Positions 10,101-18,408 of a stretch of 64,000 nucleotides of DNA are shown here, piece by piece; position 1 is the stretch's first letter, and each line of letters starts with the position of its first letter. A program made the position numbers and the translations under genes. The notes beneath the pieces were generated by a model, which had not been told where the DNA came from, searched no databases, and was given only the letters and a program-made list of their open reading frames with translations. Source of the DNA: Streptomyces echinatus (GTDB taxonomy: Bacteria > Actinomycetota > Actinomycetes > Streptomycetales > Streptomycetaceae). The DNA lies in assembly GCF_014203595.1 (NCBI RefSeq), contig NZ_JACHJK010000001.1, forward strand, positions 250,582 through 314,581, read 5' to 3'.

Positions 10101-10985
10101 GGTCTCCAGATCGGCCGTTCGCTGGTCGGCGGCACGTGGGGCGAGTACTTCCGCGGCCGCATCGACGAGGTCAGCGTCTGGCAGCGGGTGCTGACCCCGG
10201 ACGAGATCGCCCAGCAGGCACAGCTGCTGGAGAACGGCGTCCCCGCCAACGAGCTGGTGGCCGCCTGGGACGCGGGCGCCTCCACGGGGACCCAGGTGAA
10301 GGAGATCTCCTCGTACGGCGTCGCGAGCATGACGCTGTCGGGATCCGGCGCCACCCTGGACGGCGAGAACAACGCCCTGGTCCTGGACGGCACCGCCGGT
10401 TACGCGTCCATGACCGGTCCGGTCGTGGACGAGAGCGGTTCCTTTACCGTCTCCGCCCGGGCCAGGCTCGACTCCGCAGGGCTGGCCGACAAGCCGGTCG
10501 GCTACCAGGCCCAGGTCGCCGCGCAACAGGCGAGCGCGGGTGAGTCCTCGTGGGCGCTGTGGGTGACCAAGCCCGCCGCCGACGTCTACCAGTGGAAGTT
10601 CACCCGCACCGCCGTCGGCAGCGACGGGAAGGTCACCCAGAGCGCCGAGGTGCCCGCCGGCGACGTCGCCGAGACCGACACCTGGGTCCAGGTCACCGGC
10701 GTCTACGACGCCCAGGAAGCCTGGGAGTGGACCGACCCGGCCGACGCCGCCAAGACGGAGACCCGCTACGGCAAGCTCCACCTGTACGTCGGCGAGTTCG
10801 ACCAGCCCTCCGAGGGCGCGGCCGGCTTCACCGCCCCGCAGTACGGCTCCGGCTCCCTCTCCGTGGGCCGCGGCAGCCAGGGCGGCTCCACCGGGCACTA
10901 CCTGCCCGGCGCCCTGGAGACCCTGCGCGTGTGGACCGGCGCGATGACCGCCGACCAGATCCGCTCGCAGGTCCTCGAAGGCTGA
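7197..10985 (+). CDS. Secreted LamG-domain protein paired with a YD-repeat protein
   Basis: 1262-aa exported protein. The N-terminus has five basic residues around 11-16, a hydrophobic stretch and a likely signal-peptidase site near residue 40 (TATA/ATLA). Residues about 45-350 form a module seen in Streptomyces YD/RHS-associated secreted proteins (VTGDRTEYSTTMANPDG..., DGVDLELTATAEGYREVLVVK). A central beta-rich, Cys-containing region follows, then two concanavalin A-like LamG domains at about 770-1006 and 1020-1262 (WVYLTDASVNRVV..., RIDEVSVWQRVLTPDEI; LRVWTGAMTADQI). The ATG at 7197 follows GGGAGAGAA. A perfect hairpin terminator lies directly after the stop, then the YD-repeat gene. The role is unknown; carbohydrate or surface binding is a family-level guess. 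Confidence 0.85.
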   Translation: MRLHIGEGTARRRRNRGVYALTTGVTSMALLASLAPFTATAATLAGNPSRTQVAGIDHATAAGRAAATGKQVEVTGDRTEYSTTMANPDGTFTLTQSAVPQRVHDDDGSWDPVDTTLVRRPDGTVGPRSAVVDLSFSGGGHTQMVRLGNERGSLRLNWPGKLPDPRLEGAKAVYPEVLDGVDLELTATAEGYREVLVVKSAQAAANPALEQIRLSASTTDLELTPGAGGGLRAVDADGNTVFKGPAGQMWDSAGQAGDATGGAHTQLARVGVAAAGGTNSATAAPAAAGEVPDPVEEGTQPSAGDTSAVMPVHVSGDSVSVKPDLELLRGDDTVYPVRIDPSVGLGVSERTVLSSDGDKFWQFDGDYGVGRCSVSGPYYCGSNYTNRIYFEFSPSKLAGKYILDATFRAHETWSFSCTPKWVDLERTDNISEGTRWPGPAQLDQMGDRLVSAGRGTQCSPDQPDEWIEFNDNPDEADENLASTVRSFADGKISRLTLMLRAKDESDPEAWKRFDDNAELKVNYAFKPGVPTSVGVIPGDGTTAYCKTSSSDPLIVTRVDPMVQARVQTQVEAHLGDEEGSLQAEFVVERGDDAAWHQVWTGYRPDSGWDPDETLEKLRTSNRADGGLYRLRSRTQSHWSYSGKSGDLFSSYSAWCYFKIDSTAPKAPVITTGTPYTECTANLCEGKGGPGVPGSFTFKPNAADKDITGYRWRLLTSSAKDAKVVTGASYTAKDVTPSLSGTQVLSVEAKDVRERWGTPAEFSFKVAPAAGPTGVWHFDDAVSGSTATLAKDSATEGTRHDATLYTAGAGWSSLARRGDADSSLWLDSTDPAKQQGYAATAAPPVNTKDSFTVSSWVYLTDASVNRVVLTAPGTYGSAFTLYYSASYKKWVFNRTAGDVKDSPVYLRSLGDATNPPLKVWTHLSAVFDTKNDTDKTNDTVQLYVNGRPQGKPVVLNTLSTAYQPWASTAGLQIGRSLVGGTWGEYFRGRIDEVSVWQRVLTPDEIAQQAQLLENGVPANELVAAWDAGASTGTQVKEISSYGVASMTLSGSGATLDGENNALVLDGTAGYASMTGPVVDESGSFTVSARARLDSAGLADKPVGYQAQVAAQQASAGESSWALWVTKPAADVYQWKFTRTAVGSDGKVTQSAEVPAGDVAETDTWVQVTGVYDAQEAWEWTDPADAAKTETRYGKLHLYVGEFDQPSEGAAGFTAPQYGSGSLSVGRGSQGGSTGHYLPGALETLRVWTGAMTADQIRSQVLEG

Positions 10986-10992
10986 CCCACCA

Positions 10993-11033
10993 CCGGCCGG
11001 CCCGGACGGAAGACCTCCGCCCGGGCCGGCCGG
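10993..11033 (+). terminator. Hairpin terminator after the LamG gene
   Basis: Perfect 13-bp GC stem, CCGGCCGGCCCGG (10993-11005) with CCGGGCCGGCCGG (11021-11033), plus a further 4-bp inner stem and 5-nt loop. There is no U-tract, as is common in Streptomyces. It suggests the downstream YD-repeat gene is at least partly transcribed separately. Confidence 0.75.
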
Positions 11034-11143
11034 ACACCTCCGCGCGCCGAAGAGCGCGCTCCACAACCTGCGCGAGCCCCGCGCGCACCGTCGCGCCGGG
11101 GCCCCGTGCGCACCCTATGTGACCTTTCCAGACAGAGGATTCC

Positions 11144-14100
11144 ATGCCATATCGACCACCGGTGCGGCCCGCACCGGATCGCACCGGCCCGGCCCGGGTG
11201 CCCTGGCTGCGCCGCGTCAGCGCGATCGTCAGCCTGGGCATGCTGCCCGGTCTGCTCGCGCCCGCCGCCGCACTCGCCGCCGACCGCGATCCACTGGGCC
11301 GGCCCGAACTGTCGGCGCCGCACGCCCAGAACGTGGTGCGGTTCAAGGCCAGGAACGACGCCAGGTCCGCGGCGACGGTGAAGGCCGCCGCCGAGGCGGA
11401 CCGCACGGCCGCCGCCCGCGCCGGCAAGGACCGGGCGCGCGGGACCTCCTGGCCCGTCCACGGCGCCACGCGGCTGACCATGCCCGCCTCCGGCGCCGCG
11501 AGCGCCGAGGCCGGCGGACTGCCCGTGACGCACGCCCCGCCCGCCGGCCGCGGTACGCGGCGCGCCGCCTCCGTCTCCGTCGAGGTGCTGGACCAGAAGG
11601 CCACCAGGGCCCTCGGCGTCAAGGGCGTCGTGCTCAAGGTGACCGGCCCCCAGGGCGGTGGCCGGGCCAGGCTCGGCATCGACTACGCGGACTTCGCCTC
11701 CGCCTACGGCGGTGACTGGGCCGGCCGGCTCTCGGTGCTCCGCCTGCCCGACTGCGCCGCCGAACCGGCCGCGGCCAAGACGGGCAAGTGCCACTCCGCG
11801 ACGCCGGTCCGCACCGTCAACTCCCGTGACAGGGAACGCGTCACCGCGGACCTGACGTTCGGCGCGGCCACCACCGCGAAGTCCGCCGCGGCCACCACCG
11901 CGAAGTCCTCCGCGAAGACCGCCGCGGGGGCCACCAGGTCCGCGCCGGCCGTCGGAGCCGCCGGGCAGACGATGATGCTGGCCGTGGCCGCCGGCAGCGC
12001 CTCCGCCGATGGTGACTACAAGGCGACACCGCTGTCCGCTTCCTCCACCTGGGAGGCCGGCAACAGCTCCGGCACCTTCACCTGGAGCTACCCGCTCAAG
12101 GCGCCTCAGGCCGCCGCCGGCCCGGCCCCGCAGCTGGAGGTCTCCTACGACTCGGGCAGCGTGGACGGCCGTACCGCCACCACCAACAACCAGGGCACCC
12201 AGGTCGGCGAGGGCTTCGACATCACCTCGTCGTTCGTCGAGCGCAAGTACGGCTCCTGCGACGACGACGGCCAGGACGGCAAGTACGACCTGTGCTGGAA
12301 GTACGACAACGCCTCGCTGGTGCTGAACGGCAAGGCCACCGAGCTGGTCAAGGACGACACGACCGGCGAGTGGCGGCTGAAGAACGACGACGCCTCGAAG
12401 GTCACGCACTCCACCGGCGCGTCCAACGGCGACGACGACGGCGAGTACTGGACCGTCGTCACCGGCGACGGCACCACATACGTCTTCGGACTGAACAAGC
12501 TCGACGGCGCGGGCACCGACGACCGCACCAAGTCGGTGTGGACCGTCCCGGTGTTCGGTGACGACGAGGGCGAACCGGGCTACTCCGACGGCACCTCGTT
12601 CTCGGGCCGCGACAAGAAGCAGGCCTGGCGCTGGAACCTCGACTACGTCGAGGACACCCACGGCAACGCCATGTCGTACTGGTACGAGGACGAGACCAAC
12701 AACTACGACAAGCTGGGCGACGACAACACCGGCACCCAGTACACCCGTGGCGGCTACCTGAAGGAGATCCGCTACGGCCAGCGCGCCGGCGCCCTGTTCT
12801 CCGCCACCCCGGCCGCGTCGCACAAGGTCGTCCTCACCTACGCCGAGCGCTGCGTCGCCTCCGGCACGGGCTGTGACTCGCTGACCGAGGACACCCGGGA
12901 CAACTGGCCCGACGTGCCGTTCGACCGGATCTGCAAGGACGGCGACAAGTGCCCGTACCTGGACAGCCCGACGTTCTTCACCCGCAAGCGGCTCACCGGC
13001 GTCAGCACCTACGCCTGGGACGCGGCGGCGGCCACCCCCGCCTTCGCGCCCGTGGACAGCTGGGAGCTCAAGCAGCTCTACCTGGACCCGGGCGACACCG
13101 GTGACTCCACCGACCAGTCGCTGTGGCTGGACGAGATCAGGCACACCGGCAAGCACGGCACCGACATCGCCCTCGACCCGGTCAAGTTCTCGCACGTCTT
13201 CCTGCCCAACCGGGTGGACAGCCCGAGCGACGACATCCTGTCCTTCGAGCGGCCCCGGTTGAAGACGGTCGTGTCCGAGACCGGCGCGCAGACGATCGTC
13301 GACTACATGCCGGCCGACTGCGTGGCCGGGCAGACCATGCCGCAGCCCGACGAGAACACCAAGCGCTGCTACCCGGTCTACTGGTCGCCCAACGGCGAGC
13401 AGACCCCGGTCCTCGACTGGTTCCAGAAGTACCCCGTCAGCGCGGTGCGCACCACGGACCCGCTCGGCGGCTCCGAGGCCGTGCAGCACACCTACCAGTA
13501 CTCCGGCGGCGGCGCCTGGCACTACAACGACGACCCGCTGACCCCCGCCAAGGAGCGCACCTGGTCCCAGTGGCGCGGTTTCGCCCGGGTCACCCACCTC
13601 ACCGGCCCGTCCGGAGGCACCCAGAGCAAGACGGTCTCGGTGTACCTGCGGGGCATGGACGGCGACCGCGTGCTCGGCTCCGACGGCAAGACCGTGGACC
13701 CGGACAAGCGCAAGACCGTCACGGTCACCGGTGTGAAGGCCGCCGAGATCACCGACTCCGACCAGTACGCCGGCTTCACCCGGGAGACCGTCGCCTACGA
13801 CGGTGACAAGGAGGTGTCCGGCACCGTCAACGACCCCTGGTCCCAGCGCACGGCGACCCAGCACAAGTCGTACGCCGACACCGAGGCGTACTACCTGCGG
13901 GTCGGCGCCTCGCACGCCCGCACGGCGATCACCAGCGGCCTGACGCCGTACGACCGCACCCGCACCACGGCCAACACGTTCGACGACCACGGCATGCCCG
14001 TCACGGTGGAGGACCGCGGCGACGACGCCGTGACCGGCGACGAGAAGTGCACCCGCACCTGGTACGCCCGCAACGACGCCCTGGGCCTGACCTCACTGGT

Positions 14101-17100
14101 GTCGCGGACCCGGATCGTGTCCAGGGCCTGCTCCGTCGCCGACTCGGCGCTGGACCTGCCCGCCGATCACACCCGTCCCGGTGACGTGGTGTCCGACAAG
14201 GCCACCGCGTACGACACCCTCACCTGGTCGGCCACGCAGAAGCCCACCAAGGGCGACGGCCGCTGGGCCGGCCGCGCCCAGGGGTACGGAAGCGACGACC
14301 AGCCGCAGTGGCAGCAGACGGCCGTCACCGAGTACGACACGCTCGGCCGGCCCACCCTGGTGAAGAACGCCGACGACGTCGTCACCTCGACGACGGCCTA
14401 CGATCCGCCGGCCGGCGGCCCGCTGACCAGGACCACCATCGGCAACGCCAAGAAGTTCCAGACGGTCACTGTGAAGGACTTCGCCACCGGCGCCGACCTG
14501 AAGGTCACCGACGCCAACGGCAAGGTCACCGAGACGGAGTACGACAGCCTGGGCCGGGTCACCAGCGTGTGGCTGCCCAACCGCCTCCGTGCCCTGAACA
14601 AGTCCGCCAACTACGTCTACGCCTACAGCGTCAATTCGACCTCGCTGCCCTGGGTGTCCAGTGCCTCGCTCAAGGGCGACGGCTCCGGTTACAACACCAC
14701 CTACGAGATCTTCGACTCGCTGCTGCGCACCCGTCAGGTGCAGGCCCCGTCCGCCGTGGGCGGCCGGGTCATCGCCCAGACCCTGTACGACGGACGCGGC
14801 CTGGCCGTGACCGCCCAGTCCGACATCTGGGACGACAAGGCCGCCCCGTCCGGCACGCTGGTGCAGATAGACGGCGGCCAGGCGCCCAAGCAGACCGACA
14901 CGGTCTACGACGGCATGGGCCGGGCGACCAGGGCGACCACGAAGACCTACGGCGTCGCCAAGTGGTCGGTCGACACCACCTACCAGGGTGACACGGTCCT
15001 CACCAGCGCCCCGGCGGGCGGCTCGGCCAACGCGGTCGTCACCAACGCGCTCGGCGACACCGTCGAACGCCGTGAGTACGCCGGATCCCAGCCGACCGGC
15101 ACCGACTACATGACCACCCGCTACGGGTACGACGGGGCGGACCGGCAGAAGTCGATCACCGCACACGACAAGTCCGCCTGGTCGTACACGTACGACCTGT
15201 TCGGCCGCCAGGTGACCGTCACCGACCCCGACAAGGGTGACACCGTCACCGACTACGACGACCTGGACCAGGCGATCAAGTCCACCACGGACGGCGGCAA
15301 GAAGGTGCTGCTGTTCGAGTACGACGTCCTCGGCCGCAAGTCCGGTATGTGGCAGACGTCCAAGACCGACGCCAACAAGCTGGCGGCGTGGACCTTCGAC
15401 CAGCTCGCCAAGGGCCAGCAGGACACGGCCGTCCGCTACGAGGGCGGGGTGGCCGGCAAGGCCTACACCCAGCAGGTCACCTCGTACGACGCTCTCTACA
15501 AGGTCACCGGCAACAAGCTCGTCCTGCCCGCCGGGGACCCGCTGGTCGCCGCGGGCGTGTCCAGCACGCTGTCCTTCTCCACCGGCTACAACCTCGACGG
15601 CACGGTGAAGCAGGCCGCCGCGCCCGCCGTGGCCGGGCTGCCCGCCGAGACGGTGTCCTACACCTACGACGCCCTCGGCCAGGTGCAGACCGCGAAGGGC
15701 ACCACGGGCTACCTCCAGTCGGTCGCCTACTCGCCGCTCGGCGACGCGCGCCAGCTGACGCTCGCCACCGACCCGACCAGCGCGAAGAAGGTCTACCTCA
15801 ACAACGACTACGAGGCCGGCACCCGCCGCCTGACCCGGTCGTACGTCACCGACGACGTCCACGGCTACATGCTCCAGGAGCTGAAGTACGGCCAGGACGA
15901 CGCCGGCAACATCACCTCGGTCTTCGACGGCACCACGCTGGGCGGCACCGGCAAGGCGGACTACCAGTGCTTCGCCTACGACGGCCATCGCCGGCTGAGC
16001 GAGGCATGGACGCCGAAGACGGCCGACTGCGCCGCCGCCGGCCGCACCACGGCCAACCTCGGCGGAGCCGCGCCGTACTGGACGAGCTACCAGTACAACG
16101 ACTCCGGCCTGCGCTCCCAGCAGGTCGAGCACAGCGCCTCCGGTGACGTCACGACCGACTACAAGTACGGCACGGCCAAGGGCCAGCCGCACGCCCTGTC
16201 CTCGACGGTGAGCGGTTCGAAGACCGTGTCGTACACCTACGACAGCACCGGCAACACCGAGACCCGGCCCGGCACCCAGGCCACCCAGAGCCTGGTCTGG
16301 AACAGCGAGGGGAACCTGGCCACCGCCGGCGAGCCCGCGGCCGGCGGCAAGCCCGCCACCGGCACCGGATACCTCTACGACGCCAGTGGACAGCTGCTCA
16401 TCCGGCGGCCCACCACGACCGACGGCGAGACCGTGCTCTACCTCGGGACCACCGAGGTCCGGCTCAAGGTCAGCGGCAACGGCGCCACCAAGGCGCTGTC
16501 CGGTGCCCGCAGCTACAAGGCGGGCGACACGATCATCGGCGTCCGCACCTCGACCGCGGGACAGACCGGCACGAAGCTGTGCTTCCTCGCCGGTGACAAC
16601 CACGGCACGTCGAGCCTGGCGATCGCCTCGGACACGCTGGCCTTCGTCAAGCGCTACACGGCGCCCTTCGGCGCCCCGCGCGGCACGGCGTCCGGCAGCT
16701 GGCCCGACGACAAGGGTTTCCTCGGCAAGCCCGCCGACCAGACCACCGGTCTCACCCAGCTCGGCGCCCGGCAGTACGACCCGGCCATCGGCCGGTTCCT
16801 CAGCGTCGACCCGCTGCTGGAGCCGGAGCGCCCGCAGACCCTGAACGGGTACGCGTACGCCAGCAACAGCCCGGTGACCAACTCCGACCCGGCCGGCACC
16901 TCGGACGGTCTCGGTGCCCTGCTGGGGCTGATCGGTGCCGTGATCGGCGGCGCCGTCGGCGGTGTCATCGGCGCGGTGGGCGCCGCGATCACCGTGGCCG
17001 GCTCGCTGGGCGGCGGTGGTGGTACGGCCCCGACCAACCCCAGCGGCTGGACCGCCATGGGCGAGACCTGGCGTCCCGGGGCGACGTACAACTTCATCAC

Positions 17101-17770
17101 CAAGTCCTGGGACACCCCGTTCAACCCCGTCGGCAAGTCCGTCGACCTGTTCGCCGGGATCCCGGACTGGGGCATCGTCTCGGACCCGAAGGCCGCCAAC
17201 CAGTGGGAGTCCTCGCGCTCCCTGTTTCTCGGCTGGCTGTGGGGCGGCGGCTACCCGCTGAGCGACCACCAGGACTTCCGCGGCGGCGACGCGTTCACGG
17301 CGATCCTGGCCAAGGACGACACGGTCTCCGGCTGGCGGTCCCGCATGGTGGGGCAGGCCCGTGAGGGCAGCAAGGGTGTCTTCGCCAAGGAAGTCGACAT
17401 CCAGTACCAGGACAAGGGACCGGACCCGGGCAGCTCGATCTGGCACGCCAACTCGCTGCGCGGCTTCGCCAACGACATGCTCGGGATCTTCAGCGGCGGA
17501 AGGCTGGGCACGCCCAACGAGGCGGACGCCTTCCTGGGCACCTGGTCCGGCACCGCGAAGATCAAGACGATCAACAAGAAGGAAGGCTCGGTCACCCTCC
17601 AGTTCACCGCCTACAACGAATCCGACTGGCGCTCGGCGACCCACGTCATCCCGCGGTCGTGGAACCCCGCGTTCAAGGACACCTTCGGTGCCCATGTGCA
17701 CGAGGACTTCTCCTGGGAGGAGAAGTGGCCGGTCAACACCTGTGTGAACTATTCGGACTGGCTCCAGTAG
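11144..17770 (+). CDS. Giant secreted YD/RHS-repeat protein (polymorphic-toxin-like)
   Basis: 2208-aa protein with a Sec signal (two Arg at 23-24, hydrophobic core, ALA cleavage site at 43-45). Residues about 290-560 form a beta-rich SpvB/TcdB-like N-terminal shell (SYDSGSVDGRT..., GTTYVFGLNKLDG). Tyr-Asp YD repeats run from about 1060 to 1860 (EYDTLGRPTLVK, TYDLFGRQVTVTD, TYDSTGNTETRPG). The RHS core at about 1872-1917 reads LGARQYDPAIGRFLSVDPLL then LNGYAYASNSPVTNSDPAG, after which the tail diverges. The 290-aa tail begins with a Gly/Ala-rich hydrophobic stretch (LIGAVIGGAVGGVIGAVGAA) and ends in a region I cannot assign to a toxin fold. Start ATG follows GAGGAT. YD/RHS proteins often wrap a C-terminal effector; whether this tail is toxic is unknown. 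Confidence 0.88.
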   Translation: MPYRPPVRPAPDRTGPARVPWLRRVSAIVSLGMLPGLLAPAAALAADRDPLGRPELSAPHAQNVVRFKARNDARSAATVKAAAEADRTAAARAGKDRARGTSWPVHGATRLTMPASGAASAEAGGLPVTHAPPAGRGTRRAASVSVEVLDQKATRALGVKGVVLKVTGPQGGGRARLGIDYADFASAYGGDWAGRLSVLRLPDCAAEPAAAKTGKCHSATPVRTVNSRDRERVTADLTFGAATTAKSAAATTAKSSAKTAAGATRSAPAVGAAGQTMMLAVAAGSASADGDYKATPLSASSTWEAGNSSGTFTWSYPLKAPQAAAGPAPQLEVSYDSGSVDGRTATTNNQGTQVGEGFDITSSFVERKYGSCDDDGQDGKYDLCWKYDNASLVLNGKATELVKDDTTGEWRLKNDDASKVTHSTGASNGDDDGEYWTVVTGDGTTYVFGLNKLDGAGTDDRTKSVWTVPVFGDDEGEPGYSDGTSFSGRDKKQAWRWNLDYVEDTHGNAMSYWYEDETNNYDKLGDDNTGTQYTRGGYLKEIRYGQRAGALFSATPAASHKVVLTYAERCVASGTGCDSLTEDTRDNWPDVPFDRICKDGDKCPYLDSPTFFTRKRLTGVSTYAWDAAAATPAFAPVDSWELKQLYLDPGDTGDSTDQSLWLDEIRHTGKHGTDIALDPVKFSHVFLPNRVDSPSDDILSFERPRLKTVVSETGAQTIVDYMPADCVAGQTMPQPDENTKRCYPVYWSPNGEQTPVLDWFQKYPVSAVRTTDPLGGSEAVQHTYQYSGGGAWHYNDDPLTPAKERTWSQWRGFARVTHLTGPSGGTQSKTVSVYLRGMDGDRVLGSDGKTVDPDKRKTVTVTGVKAAEITDSDQYAGFTRETVAYDGDKEVSGTVNDPWSQRTATQHKSYADTEAYYLRVGASHARTAITSGLTPYDRTRTTANTFDDHGMPVTVEDRGDDAVTGDEKCTRTWYARNDALGLTSLVSRTRIVSRACSVADSALDLPADHTRPGDVVSDKATAYDTLTWSATQKPTKGDGRWAGRAQGYGSDDQPQWQQTAVTEYDTLGRPTLVKNADDVVTSTTAYDPPAGGPLTRTTIGNAKKFQTVTVKDFATGADLKVTDANGKVTETEYDSLGRVTSVWLPNRLRALNKSANYVYAYSVNSTSLPWVSSASLKGDGSGYNTTYEIFDSLLRTRQVQAPSAVGGRVIAQTLYDGRGLAVTAQSDIWDDKAAPSGTLVQIDGGQAPKQTDTVYDGMGRATRATTKTYGVAKWSVDTTYQGDTVLTSAPAGGSANAVVTNALGDTVERREYAGSQPTGTDYMTTRYGYDGADRQKSITAHDKSAWSYTYDLFGRQVTVTDPDKGDTVTDYDDLDQAIKSTTDGGKKVLLFEYDVLGRKSGMWQTSKTDANKLAAWTFDQLAKGQQDTAVRYEGGVAGKAYTQQVTSYDALYKVTGNKLVLPAGDPLVAAGVSSTLSFSTGYNLDGTVKQAAAPAVAGLPAETVSYTYDALGQVQTAKGTTGYLQSVAYSPLGDARQLTLATDPTSAKKVYLNNDYEAGTRRLTRSYVTDDVHGYMLQELKYGQDDAGNITSVFDGTTLGGTGKADYQCFAYDGHRRLSEAWTPKTADCAAAGRTTANLGGAAPYWTSYQYNDSGLRSQQVEHSASGDVTTDYKYGTAKGQPHALSSTVSGSKTVSYTYDSTGNTETRPGTQATQSLVWNSEGNLATAGEPAAGGKPATGTGYLYDASGQLLIRRPTTTDGETVLYLGTTEVRLKVSGNGATKALSGARSYKAGDTIIGVRTSTAGQTGTKLCFLAGDNHGTSSLAIASDTLAFVKRYTAPFGAPRGTASGSWPDDKGFLGKPADQTTGLTQLGARQYDPAIGRFLSVDPLLEPERPQTLNGYAYASNSPVTNSDPAGTSDGLGALLGLIGAVIGGAVGGVIGAVGAAITVAGSLGGGGGTAPTNPSGWTAMGETWRPGATYNFITKSWDTPFNPVGKSVDLFAGIPDWGIVSDPKAANQWESSRSLFLGWLWGGGYPLSDHQDFRGGDAFTAILAKDDTVSGWRSRMVGQAREGSKGVFAKEVDIQYQDKGPDPGSSIWHANSLRGFANDMLGIFSGGRLGTPNEADAFLGTWSGTAKIKTINKKEGSVTLQFTAYNESDWRSATHVIPRSWNPAFKDTFGAHVHEDFSWEEKWPVNTCVNYSDWLQ

Positions 17771-17791
17771 CCGCGTCCGTCAGCTAGAAGA

Positions 17792-17831
17792 CCGTGGGGC
17801 CGGGCGTCCGCTCGCGGCCCCGGCCCCACGG
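17792..17831 (+). terminator. Hairpin terminator after the YD-repeat gene
   Basis: Perfect 13-bp stem, CCGTGGGGCCGGG (17792-17804) with CCCGGCCCCACGG (17819-17831), 14-nt loop. It ends only 30 nt before the lipoprotein start. Confidence 0.8.
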
Positions 17832-17860
17832 CCTGTCGTTTCCGTCCCTAGGATGAAACC

Positions 17861-18313
17861 GTGTTCAAGGCCCCACCACGTCCGGCGCGCTGGACCGCTG
17901 TCCTGCTGCTGCCCCTGCTGCTGGTCGCCGCCTGTGGCGCCGAGAAGAGGTCGACCGTCCCGGCCGACCGCATCGTCGGCACCTGGACGGCGGCCGACGG
18001 CGAGGAGATGTCCTTCGCCGCCGACCGCTCCTTCACGTCGTCCGGACTCGACTCGAAGAAGCTCTCCGAACAGCGGTGCCCGGGGCAGAAGGCGACCGGG
18101 ACCTGGGCGTTCTTCGCCGATCAGGGCGACGGTCTCTACGGGACGTCGGCCAGGGCCACGTCGGGTTCCCAGATCGGGTTCACCTTCGACGACGAGGCCG
18201 AGGGCCCCTGCACGATCACCCTGAGCGTGGTCGAGGACGGCAAGACCCTGTGCGCCACCGCCGACGCCGACGACCCCTGCGGCCTCGGCGTCCGCTTCAC
18301 GCGGCGCAAGTGA
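17861..18313 (+). CDS. Small lipoprotein next to YD-repeat gene (possible immunity or partner protein)
   Basis: 150-aa lipoprotein: basic N-terminus, hydrophobic segment, lipobox LVAAC with Cys25 as likely lipidation site. The mature part looks like a single beta-rich domain of the bacterial lipocalin-like type (RIVGTWTAADGEEMSFAADRSFTSSG) with four further cysteines that could pair. No named family recognised. The GTG start follows TAGGAT (17849-17854), which could serve as a Shine-Dalgarno-like AGGA or as the -10 box of a leaderless transcript whose first base is the start codon. It sits 90 nt downstream of the YD/RHS gene, beyond a strong terminator, in the place where an immunity gene would be found; that link is inference only. 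Confidence 0.75.
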   Translation: MFKAPPRPARWTAVLLLPLLLVAACGAEKRSTVPADRIVGTWTAADGEEMSFAADRSFTSSGLDSKKLSEQRCPGQKATGTWAFFADQGDGLYGTSARATSGSQIGFTFDDEAEGPCTITLSVVEDGKTLCATADADDPCGLGVRFTRRK

Positions 18314-18360
18314 CGCCGGTGCCCGCGCGGCCCGTGGGCCGGTGAGACCCCGGACACGCC

Positions 18361-18397
18361 GACGGCCCGGACCGCCCCCGCGGGCGACCGGGCCGTC
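18361..18397. terminator. Bidirectional terminator between convergent genes
   Basis: Perfect 10-bp stem GACGGCCCGG (18361-18370) with CCGGGCCGTC (18388-18397), with additional GC pairing inside. It lies between the lipoprotein gene (plus) and the acyl-CoA dehydrogenase gene (minus) and can serve both. Confidence 0.8.
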
Positions 18398-18408
18398 CTG
18401 CGTCGCTC

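Noticed and set aside
10898..13990. 1030-aa minus-strand ORF across the LamG/YD boundary
   Set aside because: Spans two real plus-strand genes and a terminator; low-complexity Gly/Val/Arg composition.
14093..17701. 1202-aa minus-strand ORF opposite the YD-repeat gene
   Set aside because: Mirror of repetitive high-GC coding DNA; the plus frame has signal peptide, YD repeats and RHS core.
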